From NCBI RefSeq assembly GCF_010747475.1, contig NZ_VSLZ01000008.1:1-64000 (forward strand): DNA of 64,000 bases, written 5' to 3'. The DNA comes from Halorussus sp. MSC15.2 (GTDB lineage Archaea; Halobacteriota; Halobacteria; Halobacteriales; Haladaptataceae). Numbering within the stretch: the stretch's first letter is position 1; every line of letters starts with the position of its first letter. Below are positions 9,208 to 18,247 of the stretch, piece by piece. The notes beneath the pieces were generated by a model that was not told where the DNA came from, did not search any database, and worked only from the letters and a program-made list of their open reading frames with translations. A program made the position numbers and the translations under genes.

Positions 9208-9861
9208 TCACTCCGCACCGGGTGACTCGCCGTCCATGCGGTCGGTGAGTGCGCCAACCACGTCCGAGAGGTAGGCCGCGCCCCAGACCGCGACGACGAC
9301 GCCCCCGACCGTGTCGAACAGGAGGTCCTTCATCGTGTCTTCGAGACCGAACTGCGTCAGTATCTTGTCGCTCCCGAGGATGGTCGCGAGACCGCCCACG
9401 CCGAACTCGATGACCTCCCAGACGACGCCGAACGCCACGACGAACAGGAGGATGAACACGAACGTGAACCGCGGCGGGAAGTAGACGTCGTCGGTGTGTT
9501 CGTCGAGCGCCCGGGTCGTCGCGTAGCCGATGGCCGCGACCAGCGACGACGAGAGCGCGTGGGTCACGTGGTCCCACCACCAGAGCGTCGGGTCGCGGTA
9601 CGGGCCGATGGTCCCCAGCGCGTGGAGGAACACCGCGGTCGTAATCCAGAGCGTGAGTCCGGCGTCCATCGGGATGTCGTAGTCGCGTTCCAGCATCGCC
9701 GGGAGGAACGTGACCGCGAGCGCGATGGCCGAGTTGACCACGACGCCGACGTTGCCGCGATAGAGACCGAGGAGGAGGATGACGACGAGTCCCGCCTCCA
9801 TCGCGCGGGTCACCAGTTCCTGTCCGCGCTCGGATATCCCGAGTCGTTCGCGGACTCTCAT
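9208..9861 (-). CDS. DUF2238-like integral membrane protein
   Basis: 217 residues with about six hydrophobic segments. The pattern of a WWWDHVTHALSSSLVAAIGY segment followed by FGVVWEVIEFGVG and a C-terminal DTMKDLLFDTVGG fits the DUF2238/YjdF family of inner-membrane proteins of unknown function. Its start overlaps the stop of the upstream gene (ATGA), so the two are co-translated. Confidence 0.75.
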   Translation of the reverse strand: MRVRERLGISERGQELVTRAMEAGLVVILLLGLYRGNVGVVVNSAIALAVTFLPAMLERDYDIPMDAGLTLWITTAVFLHALGTIGPYRDPTLWWWDHVTHALSSSLVAAIGYATTRALDEHTDDVYFPPRFTFVFILLFVVAFGVVWEVIEFGVGGLATILGSDKILTQFGLEDTMKDLLFDTVGGVVVAVWGAAYLSDVVGALTDRMDGESPGAE

Positions 9862-10463
9862 CGGGACTCACCGAGTTCGTCTGGGAGTCGCGTGCCGACC
9901 CGTGCGAACCGTCGGAAGTACCACTCGAAGACCACGCCCGCCATCCCGCCGATGACGGTGGCGGCCACGAAGTCCCACATGAGCCGATGTTCGGACCGGA
10001 GGAACGCGGTGCCGAGATAGAGGTCCGAGAGCCACTGGACGACCGCCCAGATGCCCGCGGTCGCTATCGTCGCGACGACCACGAACAGGACCGCGAACCA
10101 GTGGTTCATCTCGACCGGCGTGAAGAGGTGTAACTCGACGGCGACGATGAGCGCCAGCGCCGCGACCGAGAGGTACGTCGTGACCCGGGAGGTGTACGAC
10201 AGGGTCGCCAGCGCCCGACCGAGTATCGGGAACGCGGCGAGGGCCAACACCTCCCACGGGAGCATGACGGTCCAGTCGCGGTGGCCGACCGCGGGGACCA
10301 GCGCCAGCGCCGCGACGAACGCCGCGAACCCGGCCCACAGCAAGTCACCGTCGAGTATCTCCTCGGTCGCCACGAGGGCGAGGAACGCGACGAGCGCCCA
10401 CCCCAACCCGGCGTTCACGCGCTCGTTACCCACGAGGTCGAGCGTCCCCCCACTGCGTGCCAT
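9858..10463 (-). CDS. Multipass membrane protein, related to its DUF2238-like neighbour
   Basis: 201 residues with about six transmembrane segments. The C-terminal motif LMWDFVAATVIGGMAGVVFEWYF matches the layout of the next gene (conserved Asp and Glu in membrane segments), suggesting a paralogous pair. The open frame runs much further upstream but becomes Arg-rich and lies antisense-like over the next gene; ATG 10463 is the only start giving membrane-protein composition. The 4-bp ATGA overlap with the downstream gene indicates one operon. Confidence 0.7.
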   Translation of the reverse strand: MARSGGTLDLVGNERVNAGLGWALVAFLALVATEEILDGDLLWAGFAAFVAALALVPAVGHRDWTVMLPWEVLALAAFPILGRALATLSYTSRVTTYLSVAALALIVAVELHLFTPVEMNHWFAVLFVVVATIATAGIWAVVQWLSDLYLGTAFLRSEHRLMWDFVAATVIGGMAGVVFEWYFRRFARVGTRLPDELGESR

Positions 10464-10519
10464 ACTCGTGGCGTAGACAACAGGGGGTAAGAAAAGTTCG
10501 GGTGTCGGAACCAGCGTGT

Positions 10520-11512
10520 TCACAGGAGCGGCGATAGCGCGTAGACCAGCGTGGAAGTCAGTGCGGCGACGCTGACGGCCGTGAGACCGGTCACGACCCA
10601 CGTCACGGTCTCGTCCCACTCCGCGGACAGCACGGACCGCGAGGGGAGTAGGTTCGGCGCGACGCCGACCGCACCCACTGCCAGCACCGAGAACACGAAG
10701 TGGTACGACACTTCCATCGTCGGCGCGGGGAGCGCCATTGCGGCGATGGCGTAGGCGACGCCGAACGCCGCGCGCGTGTCCACGTGTGAGAGGACTCGCC
10801 TGTCGGTGGCGTGGAGGTAGACCCACGCTGCGAGCCATATCGTCGCCAACTCGACGCCGAAGACCGCCAGGAGGTTGAGCGTCGGGTCCGACAGCAGGAC
10901 GACGCGTTCCGTCAGGAGTCGCAGGTCGAAGGGGTAGAGGAACCGGGGCGGCCCGCCGGTCAACACGTCGCCGAACGGGTGACTGAGGAGACCGAGCAGC
11001 GCGGCGGCGAGCACCTCGCGGGGTCCGAGGGCGGCGGTTCTCGCGGCGACCGCGGCGATTGCGAGACCGGCGACGAGGAACGCGAGCATGACCGCGCCGC
11101 CGAGCGCGCCGCTCTCGAAGTACGCGACGGCGGCGAGACCCGCGACGAGCGAGACGGCGAGGAGTCGCGACCACCGTCCGGCGACAGTGCTGGTCGCGCT
11201 GTCACCGTCGGTCGGACCGCGACCGGCGACGCTCGCGGCGAAGGCCGCGGCCCCGACCACGCCGACGACGAGCGAGTGCGTCACCGCGCGGTGGACGACG
11301 TGGGAACTCGACCAGAACGCGTCGGTCATGGTCCAGACGCCCGCCAGACCGACCTGCGCCAGTCCGAACACGGCGTAGAGCATGTCCACGTCCGGGACCG
11401 CCGCGAACGCGCCCGCGGCGACGCCGAACGCCAGCGCGCGCTCGCGGGACCACCGCCGGGCCGTCAGTGCGGTGGCGAGGGCGAACGCCAACATCGCGTG
11501 TCCGACCATCAT
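10520..11512 (-). CDS. Membrane-bound metal-dependent hydrolase (YdjM/DUF457 family)
   Basis: 330 residues with 8-9 hydrophobic segments. Family hallmarks are the N-terminal GHAMLAFALATA, an acidic PDVDMLYAVFG site, HRAVTHSLVVG and LLSHPFGDVLTGG, whose His/Asp residues are presumed metal ligands. Reaction unknown. ATG 11512 (or 11509) lies about 27 bp from the TATA-like GATATAAG at 11537-11544, fitting a leaderless transcript. Probably first gene of a three-gene membrane operon running to 9208 (56-bp gap). Confidence 0.82.
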   Translation of the reverse strand: MMVGHAMLAFALATALTARRWSRERALAFGVAAGAFAAVPDVDMLYAVFGLAQVGLAGVWTMTDAFWSSSHVVHRAVTHSLVVGVVGAAAFAASVAGRGPTDGDSATSTVAGRWSRLLAVSLVAGLAAVAYFESGALGGAVMLAFLVAGLAIAAVAARTAALGPREVLAAALLGLLSHPFGDVLTGGPPRFLYPFDLRLLTERVVLLSDPTLNLLAVFGVELATIWLAAWVYLHATDRRVLSHVDTRAAFGVAYAIAAMALPAPTMEVSYHFVFSVLAVGAVGVAPNLLPSRSVLSAEWDETVTWVVTGLTAVSVAALTSTLVYALSPLL

Positions 11513-12133
11513 GGGTACGACTGTTGACGCTCGGGAGATATAAGCCTCTCCCCGCGAGCGTGGCTCTGTCTGGCATAATTCGGAACGAGAGACGCCGAGA
11601 CGTTGATTCTGGTCTCCCGACCGGCGTACGTACTCCGTCCTACGGGTATCCAGTCGTACAGGTACTCGGTAGAACGAACTGTGTCGTCGCGGGCAGAACC
11701 CCCGAAAAGACGGCTCGGGACGCCGCGAGGACGGTAGCGGCCGACGAGTCGGCCCCGGCAACGGGCCGGGTGGTCGTGCCCGCACGGGGCCGAACCAACC
11801 TCCCCCGTTTAGCTCGGCCCTCGTGCGCGCGTTCTCGGCCGTCCGTCGGTCGCTACTGCGGTCCTCGAATCCGGTCGTGCCGTTTCAAATTTCTCGCCCG
11901 GCGAACGCGCCCCCATCGCGTCCGTCGGGGCGTTATCTCGTACAGCGGAGTGCCGAATAAACCGGTGCGACTGTTTTGTTCGTTCAGTCCGGGAAACGAC
12001 CTGTTTCCTCGCTGTCCGTGGGTTCGCGGCGGGTCAACGCCGGGTTACGACCGCGCGAGCGGCCGACAACCACGGGATAACGCGCTGCTTCGGGTGGAAC
12101 TTTTTAAGTCCTCCCGGGTAGATACCACGCACC
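11513..12133. other. 621-bp intergenic region with divergent leaderless promoters
   Basis: No coding region, RNA gene or repeat could be supported here. It holds a minus-strand TATA element (11537-11544) for the hydrolase gene and a plus-strand element TTTTTAAG (12101-12108) about 28 bp before the aminotransferase start. The remainder is unusually long for this otherwise compact genome. Confidence 0.6.
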
Positions 12134-13324
12134 ATGGTGGAGAAACCGGACGTTGGCGAGTTGACACCGCCGGACAGAACGCTCATGGGTCCCGGACCGA
12201 GCGAGGTCCACCCGCGGGTGCTTCGCGCGATGAGTACGCCGCTGGTCGGCCACCTCGACCCCTCGTTCATCGAAATCATGAACGAAGTACAGGACCTCCT
12301 GCGGTACACGTTCCGGACCGACAACCAGTGGACGATTCCGGTGTCCGGCACCGGGTCGGCCGCGATGGAGGCCGCCATCGGCAACGTCGTCGAACCGGGC
12401 GACACGATGCTGGTGCCGACCAACGGCTACTTCGGCGGCCGGATGGAGGAGATGGCGACTCGCGCGGGCGGAGAGGTCGTCCACGTCGATGCCCCGTGGG
12501 GCGAACCGCTCGCCCCGGCCGACGTGGCAGACGCGATGGACGAGCACCAACCCGACGTGTTCGGGTTCGTTCACGCCGAGACGAGCACGGGGGTCCTCCA
12601 ACCGCAGGTGTCCGAACTGACCGACGTGGCCCACGACCACGACGCGCTCGTGATTGCGGACACCGTGACGTCGCTCGGCGGCGTGGAACTGAAGGTGGAC
12701 GACTGGGGCATCGACGTGGCTTACTCCGGCCCGCAAAAGTGCCTCTCGTGTCCGCCCGGTGCGGCCCCGCTCACGCTCAACGACCGCGCGATGGACAAGG
12801 TCCTCTCCCGCGAGGAGGACGCCCGGTCGTGGTACCTCGACCTCTCGCTGCTCGAAGGCTACTGGGGCGAGGACCGGTCGTACCACCACACCGCGCCCAT
12901 CACGAACGTCTACGCGCTCCGGGAGGCCCTCCGCCTCGTCGCCGAGGAGGGCATCGAGGAGCGGTGGGAGCGCCACCGCGAGAACGCCGGCGCGCTCAAG
13001 GCCGGCGTCGAAGCGATGGGGCTGGAGATGAACGCGCCCGACGACTACTGGCTCCCGAGTCTCAACGCGGTTCGGGTGCCCGACGGCGTCACCGACACCG
13101 ACGTGACCGACTACCTCATCGACCGCTACGACCTCGAAATCGCGACCGGTCTGGGCGACTTGGACGGCGACATCTTCCGCATCGGCTGCATGGGTTACTC
13201 CTCGCGCGCCGAGACTATCTCGTACCTGATGGCGGCGCTCGGCGACGCACTCGACACGCAGGGCGCGGACGTGGACGTGGACGCCGGACTCGCCGCTACC
13301 GCCCGGGCGCTGGGCGAGCAGTAA
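12134..13324 (+). CDS. Class V aminotransferase (alanine-glyoxylate / serine-pyruvate type)
   Basis: 396 residues. Fold-type I PLP enzyme: GPGPSEVHPRVLRAM start, SGTGSAAMEAA phosphate-binding region at 71-81, FVHAETSTGV at 145-154, DTVTSLGG at 176-183 and the Schiff-base lysine K202 in SGPQKCLSCPPG, all as in alanine-glyoxylate and serine-pyruvate aminotransferases. It likely links glyoxylate, serine and glycine metabolism; ureide metabolism (PucG) is an alternative but no purine genes are near. Promoter TTTTTAAG sits at the expected distance. Confidence 0.9.
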   Translation: MVEKPDVGELTPPDRTLMGPGPSEVHPRVLRAMSTPLVGHLDPSFIEIMNEVQDLLRYTFRTDNQWTIPVSGTGSAAMEAAIGNVVEPGDTMLVPTNGYFGGRMEEMATRAGGEVVHVDAPWGEPLAPADVADAMDEHQPDVFGFVHAETSTGVLQPQVSELTDVAHDHDALVIADTVTSLGGVELKVDDWGIDVAYSGPQKCLSCPPGAAPLTLNDRAMDKVLSREEDARSWYLDLSLLEGYWGEDRSYHHTAPITNVYALREALRLVAEEGIEERWERHRENAGALKAGVEAMGLEMNAPDDYWLPSLNAVRVPDGVTDTDVTDYLIDRYDLEIATGLGDLDGDIFRIGCMGYSSRAETISYLMAALGDALDTQGADVDVDAGLAATARALGEQ

Positions 13325-13403
13325 CCTCGGCGAGACAGGAACGCACGGTCGGTCAGAAATAGCGCGGCTTGTCGGAAGGGTCCGCTGGTCGGAAGGGTCG
13401 GCG

Positions 13404-13724
13404 TTACACTGCCGCCGTCGCGCACGGCGGCGCGCGAAGGACTTCGTAGTCGCCGCCCTCCCGGACGCTGATTACCGCCCACTCGTACTCGGGGTCGCTC
13501 CGTCGGAGTCGATTACGGAGTTGTGACGCGTACTCGTTCCACGTGACGAAACATCGAAGGTCACCGTCGTCGGGCGTCTCGTCCGAATCGGTTACCGCTG
13601 TGACGCGGACGACTCGCCACTTTCGTTCGGCCCGGAACTCCTCGCCGTCGCCGGAGACGGTGTATCCCAAGTCGTCGAAGATAGTCTTCGCTTGGTCGAT
13701 GGGCGGTGTGCTAACAGTGGCCAT
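13404..13724 (-). CDS. Small conserved haloarchaeal protein
   Basis: 106 residues, mixed alpha/beta, acidic, no membrane segment or known motif. N-terminus MATVSTPPIDQAKTIFDDLG and a central RKWRVVRVTAV strand are typical of a short single-domain haloarchaeal protein. Start is set at ATG 13724, because the open frame upstream is Arg-rich and out of character. The C-terminus APPCATAAV is short and odd. Function unknown. Confidence 0.65.
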   Translation of the reverse strand: MATVSTPPIDQAKTIFDDLGYTVSGDGEEFRAERKWRVVRVTAVTDSDETPDDGDLRCFVTWNEYASQLRNRLRRSDPEYEWAVISVREGGDYEVLRAPPCATAAV

Positions 13725-13768
13725 CCACGTGGGGCTACCACCGACCGGGTAATAAACCTTCTTGCGAC

Positions 13769-14302
13769 CTACGTGAGCTTGATGGTCGGATTGCGGTGCT
13801 GGGACGCGAACTCCTCTATCTCGCCGTTGTCCCGCAGTTCCTTGATTCGGTCGCGGGCGTCGTCCCGGTCGATGCCCGCCACGACCTCTCCGACGTGGAA
13901 CACCTTCTCCTCCGGGACGCCTCGCTGCTCGCTGACCGCCTCCCACATGTCGCCCTCGGCCGCCGTGACCTCGCTCTGGATGATTTCGACCACGTCGCGG
14001 ATATCGTCGGTGCTGCTCATCGTCTCGTGCCAGTCCGGCGGGTAGACGCTGATTCGACCGTCGCGGAGTTCGTAGAACCGCCCGCCCTCGCGCCACTCGT
14101 CGCTGTCGGTCGTGCGGTCGTCCAACGCGTCGAGGTCCACGTCGTACCGCACCGCGTCGGCGTACTCCCCGACGAGTTCCCGCGAGACGCCGCGTCCCTC
14201 CGTCGCGTGGTGGGCCTCGATGATTCGGACGAAATCTTGGAGCGTGATGACTTCGCTCTCGTGGTCGAGTTCGGCGACCACGTCCTCACGTACCTCGGTC
14301 AT
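13769..14302 (-). CDS. Uncharacterised acidic protein with possible winged-helix C-terminus
   Basis: 177 residues. The C-terminal half (about 95-175: DDIRDVVEIIQSEV..., KVFHVGEVVAGIDRDDARDRIKELRDNGEIEEF) resembles a DNA-binding winged helix in layout: two helices followed by a short tail. The N-terminal half has no known motif. ATG 14302 is preferred to 14329. It may be a small regulator, but that is inference. The next gene upstream ends 42 bp away on the same strand. Confidence 0.65.
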   Translation of the reverse strand: MTEVREDVVAELDHESEVITLQDFVRIIEAHHATEGRGVSRELVGEYADAVRYDVDLDALDDRTTDSDEWREGGRFYELRDGRISVYPPDWHETMSSTDDIRDVVEIIQSEVTAAEGDMWEAVSEQRGVPEEKVFHVGEVVAGIDRDDARDRIKELRDNGEIEEFASQHRNPTIKLT

Positions 14303-14344
14303 GGTGGGACGTTCGGGAAACCCGGCCAAAAGCAGACTGGCCGA

Positions 14345-14584
14345 CTACTCGTGGGCCGCGTCCCACTCGGTCGGCTTGCGGATGTTGCCGCAGACGTTGC
14401 ACTCGATGCGACCCATCGAGTCCATCGCGTTGTCGATGCGCTCGCAGTTGCCACAGAGGTAGCCGTACCGGTTCTCGCGGTCCTCGTCGCCGTAGACGAC
14501 GAAGAAGGGACCCTTCGAACCCCGGTCGCCCTCGTCGCGGGCGACGTACACCGTCCGTCCCTCGGTCGTCGTGGTCGCGTCCAT
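14345..14584 (-). CDS. Zinc-ribbon protein (DUF5816-like)
   Basis: 79 residues with two CxxC knuckles (CGNC and CNVC) in a C-terminal zinc ribbon of the form YLCGNCERIDNAMDSMGR-IECNVCGNIRKP. It matches my memory of the haloarchaeal DUF5816 family. ATG 14584 begins the conserved MDATTT start; the 32 upstream codons are basic and rejected. Likely nucleic-acid or protein binding; no function known. Confidence 0.75.
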   Translation of the reverse strand: MDATTTTEGRTVYVARDEGDRGSKGPFFVVYGDEDRENRYGYLCGNCERIDNAMDSMGRIECNVCGNIRKPTEWDAAHE

Positions 14585-14702
14585 CGCGTTCACCTTGTTC
14601 CTTGAGCGATTTATGGGTGCTGACTTCCCGCCGGTCGGACTCGGGCGGGAACGCACGACAGCCACAAGACACTTGCGCAAAAAATTTTAGATACGCAACA
14701 CG

Positions 14703-15122
14703 ATGCAGACCAGACGGAGCGTCGTCGGGGCGGTCGCGGTGTCCCTCGCGGGTCTCGCTGGTTGTGTGAACGACCTGCCGACGGACGACGCGACCGGCCC
14801 CGACACGGAGACGACCACCGAGGTGGAATCGGACGACGTCACAGACGTAGCGGTCGTGAACGAGCGCACGGAGCGCGTCGAGGTGACGGTCCGCGCCACG
14901 ACCGGCGGCGAGACGGTGTTCGACCGGACGGTCACGCTCGACGGGGGGTCGAACCGCCGGTTCGACGACCCCTTCGAGAACGGGACGAGCTACGCGGTCA
15001 CCGCGACGACAGACGACGGTCTCAGCGAACGGTACGAGTGGACGCCGGAACGGAGGGACAACGCCGGCGTCCGAGTGTTAATCGAGGACGACCGCGTGAC
15101 GTTCGAGGACATCACCGCCTGA
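14703..15122 (+). CDS. Small Tat lipoprotein of unknown function
   Basis: 139 residues. TRRSVVGAVAVSLAGLAGC combines a Tat motif with a lipobox (LAGC, Cys21), so the mature protein should be lipid-anchored on the outer face. A Thr/Asp/Glu-rich linker precedes a beta-sandwich-like domain (about 50-139) with alternating strands (DVAVVNERTERVEVTVRAT), as seen in haloarchaeal secreted proteins of unknown function. An AT-rich AAAAATTTTAGAT element lies just upstream, fitting a leaderless transcript. Confidence 0.75.
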   Translation: MQTRRSVVGAVAVSLAGLAGCVNDLPTDDATGPDTETTTEVESDDVTDVAVVNERTERVEVTVRATTGGETVFDRTVTLDGGSNRRFDDPFENGTSYAVTATTDDGLSERYEWTPERRDNAGVRVLIEDDRVTFEDITA

Positions 15123-15227
15123 CCGACGCGGGGTTCGAGACGCTTCGCCGGAGAAAAAGCGGTCGAACTCGCGGGTCCGAGCGACCCGTCGAGGGGGACG
15201 CCCCCCGGCGGCGAGGCTACCCGCGAC

Positions 15228-15905
15228 TCAGTGTTGCCCTGCGTCGTGTTGCCACGACCGCTTCAGAGATTTCTTCGTACACACCGTCTGTTCGTTCTTG
15301 TATCGGTCCACGCTCTTCCAGCGGTCACAGCTATCGCTTGCCTCCGCGACGCTTTGTCCGTAGTGGCCCAGCATCGTCGAGGCCTGATTCGGGTTGAGCA
15401 ACGACCCGGTGTTCAGGACCTTCCCGAGTTCGTGGTCGGAACTCACGCCGAACTTCTGGACCTCGTCGCAGACGTCGGCGTAGATGTAGGGGTGGAGCGC
15501 CTCGTGGACGCCGGAGAACGCCGTCTGGTGGGCGTTCGGGTATCTCGTCGTCCCGATGAACCCTTGTCTGCGCTCGGCCCAACCGTTCCGGTCGTGGGCG
15601 ACTGCCGTGTCGCACTTCACGACCCAGAGATACATCCCGTCGCCGAAGTTGTTGTCGTTGAGCCAACTGTTCCCGTCGGAGAACTTGTTGTTGCAGTCGA
15701 TTGTCTTGTCGGTGTCGTACTTCCGTGCGATGGTCGCGGGGACGTAGCCGTCGTTGTACAGCGAGTCCAGCGTATCGACGACGAAGTTGTAGGTCTTGTC
15801 CCAGTACTTCGCGTCCGGATTCGACGCCTTCAGGACGTTGACTTCCAGCACTTGGTCTCCGCCGGTGTCGCCGTTGTACTTGGAGTCCTTGAGGGTGTAG
15901 GCCAT
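15228..15905 (-). CDS. Putative metallopeptidase-like protein with HEALH motif
   Basis: 225 residues, not assigned to a named family. HEALH at 134-138 is an HExxH zinc-site pattern, and SSDHELGKV supplies His158 and Glu159 as possible third ligand or helper. Several cysteines (including Cys71 and Cys98) could form disulfides, which suits an extracellular protein, yet no signal peptide is seen. The gene starts 2 bp after the stop of a Tat-signal protein gene, so the two are surely co-expressed. Less acidic and richer in Asn/Lys/Tyr than its neighbours, hinting at transfer. Peptidase activity is inference from the motif. Confidence 0.6.
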   Translation of the reverse strand: MAYTLKDSKYNGDTGGDQVLEVNVLKASNPDAKYWDKTYNFVVDTLDSLYNDGYVPATIARKYDTDKTIDCNNKFSDGNSWLNDNNFGDGMYLWVVKCDTAVAHDRNGWAERRQGFIGTTRYPNAHQTAFSGVHEALHPYIYADVCDEVQKFGVSSDHELGKVLNTGSLLNPNQASTMLGHYGQSVAEASDSCDRWKSVDRYKNEQTVCTKKSLKRSWQHDAGQH

Positions 15906-15907
15906 GG

Positions 15908-16633
15908 TTACTCCGCCTCCGTTCGGGTCGAGAGCCGATGCGCGTTCAGTTCGCCGTGGTTCCGGAGCGTGACGACGGGCGTGACCTCCGCCGACCCGGT
16001 GACCTCCTCGTAGGTCCGCGTCGAGTCAGACTGCTCGCCCGGCCCTCCGGACTGCTCGGTGCCGGACGGTTCGAAATGGGTTGTCTTCACTCGACGAGTC
16101 GGGAGCGAGAGCGTCACCTCGTCGTTCGACCCGGCGACGGCGGACTTCCCGTCGGCCCGGAGTTCGAGCGTTCCGCCCGACGGCGTGACGTCGATGCCGG
16201 GCGGTCGGTACGGGTCGGCGAGCAGGACGCCGTTGCGCGGGGCCAAGTCCGGACGCGTCTCGGTCACCGCGACGTTCTCGGTGGCGGTCTCGACTCCGTT
16301 CGCGGGGAGCGCCCGAACGCCGTCGAAGCCGAGCAGCGCCGCACCGTCTCCGACTCGCGCGTTCTCGGTGGCCGTCAGATGCTCTCCGAACAGCAGGAGT
16401 TCGTCTCCGTTCACGTGGTACTTCGGCGGCGAGTCGAGCGCGAGGCGGGAGAGGTCTCCGTCGATTACCGACACCTCGTGCTTCACGCCGACCTCCGCGA
16501 ACCGGACGGTACCGACCGATTCGGTCTGCGCCCCCGCCACGGTGCCGGAGGCGAGCAATGTGGCCCCCGACGCGGAGATACCCTTCAACACGTCGCGCCT
16601 GTCCATCGGTCCGTGACTGTTTTCACTTGTCAT
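15908..16633 (-). CDS. Tat-exported protein of unknown function, partner of the HEALH protein
   Basis: 241 residues. MDRRDVLKGISASGATLLASG is a Tat signal (either ATG 16633 or ATG 16606 keeps it), ending near AGAQ. The mature part is beta-rich and acidic, with no known motif. The upstream region has an AT-rich AATTAATTT element near 16685. Its stop is separated by 2 bp from the downstream start, so it forms a two-gene operon with the HEALH protein; it could be an export partner, inhibitor or propeptide-like chaperone (inference). Confidence 0.7.
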   Translation of the reverse strand: MTSENSHGPMDRRDVLKGISASGATLLASGTVAGAQTESVGTVRFAEVGVKHEVSVIDGDLSRLALDSPPKYHVNGDELLLFGEHLTATENARVGDGAALLGFDGVRALPANGVETATENVAVTETRPDLAPRNGVLLADPYRPPGIDVTPSGGTLELRADGKSAVAGSNDEVTLSLPTRRVKTTHFEPSGTEQSGGPGEQSDSTRTYEEVTGSAEVTPVVTLRNHGELNAHRLSTRTEAE

Positions 16634-16849
16634 GCGTCTCAGTCGGCTTGTTTGCCGACGAGCTAGGTTCGAAATCAAGACCAAATTAATTTATTGGCTA
16701 AAACTAAAGTAAAATATTCAACCCCGGCCTTCTAACGTACCGACCTCAGGCGTAACAGCTCCGAGGTCGAACGCTCGGTGCGCGACGCTTCGAGGGACGG
16801 CGGTCGCGTCCCGAAGGAATCATACCGTGAGACTGGCTACGGCGAACAA

Positions 16850-18220
16850 ATGCCTCCCCGTCTCGTCCACTACTCCGACGTGGAGAACGTCTACGACTCC
16901 CCCGAGCGCGTCGGTCGCCTCGCCGGACTCCTGCGGGACCTCCGGGGCGACGACGCGATTCTGGCCGGGTCGGGCGACAACACCTCGCCCGGCGTCCTCG
17001 CGCTGGTCGAAGACGGCGCGCAGGCCCTCGACCTCTTCGACGCCGTCGCGCCCGACGTGGAGACCTTCGGCAACCACGAGTTCGACCACGACCTGTCGGC
17101 GCTCCGCCGACTCGTCGCCGACTCGCCCCAGACGTGGGTCAGCGCGAACGTCTGGCGCGACCGAGCGGGCGGCGAGCGATTCGGCGCGGACGCCGGCGTC
17201 GTCCCCGCGACCGTCGTCGAGGCCGACGGCACGTCGGTGGGGTTCGTCGGCGTCACGACCGAACGAACCGCCTCGATAAATCCCGCCGCCACGGCCCTCG
17301 AATTCGCCGACCCCGTCGCGGCCGCGCGCGACGCGCTGGCGGACCTCGACGCCGACTACACCGTCGTCCTCTCGCACCTCGGACGGGGCGACGAGCGACT
17401 CGCCCGCGAGGTCGAGGCAGACGCCATCCTCGGCGGCCACGTCCCGACCGAGCGCCGCGACCGAATCGGCGACACGCTGCTCACCCGGCCCGGGGACGGC
17501 GGGTCGGTCGTCCTCGAAGTGGACCTCGCTGGCGACGTGACCCGCCACCGCGTCGCGGACGCGCCGGTCCACGAGGGCGTGGCCGACGCGATGCGCGAGC
17601 GACTCGCCGAGACCGGCCTGAACGACGTCGTCGGGACCGTCAAGGACCCCATCGACCGCGCGGAGACGACGCTGTTCGGCGGCGAGTGCAGACTCGGCAA
17701 TCTGGTCGCGGACGCTTACCGATGGGAGACCGGCGCGGACGTCGGTCTCCAGAACAGCGGCGGGGTCCGGACCGGCGAGGCGCTGGCCGGGGAGGTCACG
17801 GCCGGGGACCTCGTGAGCGTCACGCCGTTCGAGGAGCGCGTGGTGGTCGCGGAGGTATCGGGGGCGACCCTCCGGGACGCCTTCGAGTGGGCGGCCGGTC
17901 CGGACCTCGGGTTCGCCGAACCGGAGTGGTGGCACGCACAGGTAAGCGGCGCGTCGGTGAGGTGGAACCCGGAGACCCACGCGGTCGAGTCCGTGCGCGT
18001 CGGCGGCGAACCGCTCGACGACGACCGGACCTACTCGGTCGCGCTGTCGGACTACGTCCTCCACACCGACGACGAGTTCCCCTCGCTCCGGGAGGACCAC
18101 CGCGTCTCGACCGCCGGAATCCAGTACGAGGTGCTGGTCGAGTACGCCCGCGAGACCGGAATCGACCCCCGACTCGACGGCCGAATCGTGGAGGTCGAGA
18201 CGCCGCCGACCGAGAGGTAG
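16850..18220 (+). CDS. 5'-nucleotidase / 2',3'-cyclic phosphodiesterase-like enzyme (UshA family)
   Basis: 456 residues in two domains: an N-terminal calcineurin-like metallophosphatase (HYSDVEN start, GSGDNTSPG, GNHEFDHD at about 74-81, SHLGRGDERLA, ILGGHVPTERRD) and a C-terminal 5'-nucleotidase domain with NSGGVRTG and VTPFEERVVV. The first motif reads SDVEN in place of the usual NDxHG. There is no signal peptide, so it should act in the cytoplasm on nucleotides or other phosphoesters, unlike bacterial UshA. ATG 16850 is used because upstream codons do not resemble the family. Confidence 0.85.
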   Translation: MPPRLVHYSDVENVYDSPERVGRLAGLLRDLRGDDAILAGSGDNTSPGVLALVEDGAQALDLFDAVAPDVETFGNHEFDHDLSALRRLVADSPQTWVSANVWRDRAGGERFGADAGVVPATVVEADGTSVGFVGVTTERTASINPAATALEFADPVAAARDALADLDADYTVVLSHLGRGDERLAREVEADAILGGHVPTERRDRIGDTLLTRPGDGGSVVLEVDLAGDVTRHRVADAPVHEGVADAMRERLAETGLNDVVGTVKDPIDRAETTLFGGECRLGNLVADAYRWETGADVGLQNSGGVRTGEALAGEVTAGDLVSVTPFEERVVVAEVSGATLRDAFEWAAGPDLGFAEPEWWHAQVSGASVRWNPETHAVESVRVGGEPLDDDRTYSVALSDYVLHTDDEFPSLREDHRVSTAGIQYEVLVEYARETGIDPRLDGRIVEVETPPTER

Positions 18221-18247
18221 AAGGGTTCGGATTCCCTCGGTTCGAAC

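Noticed and set aside
11467-13362. 631-codon plus-strand frame covering the long intergenic region and the aminotransferase gene
   Set aside because: Out of frame with the recognised aminotransferase, Arg-rich and without start signals.
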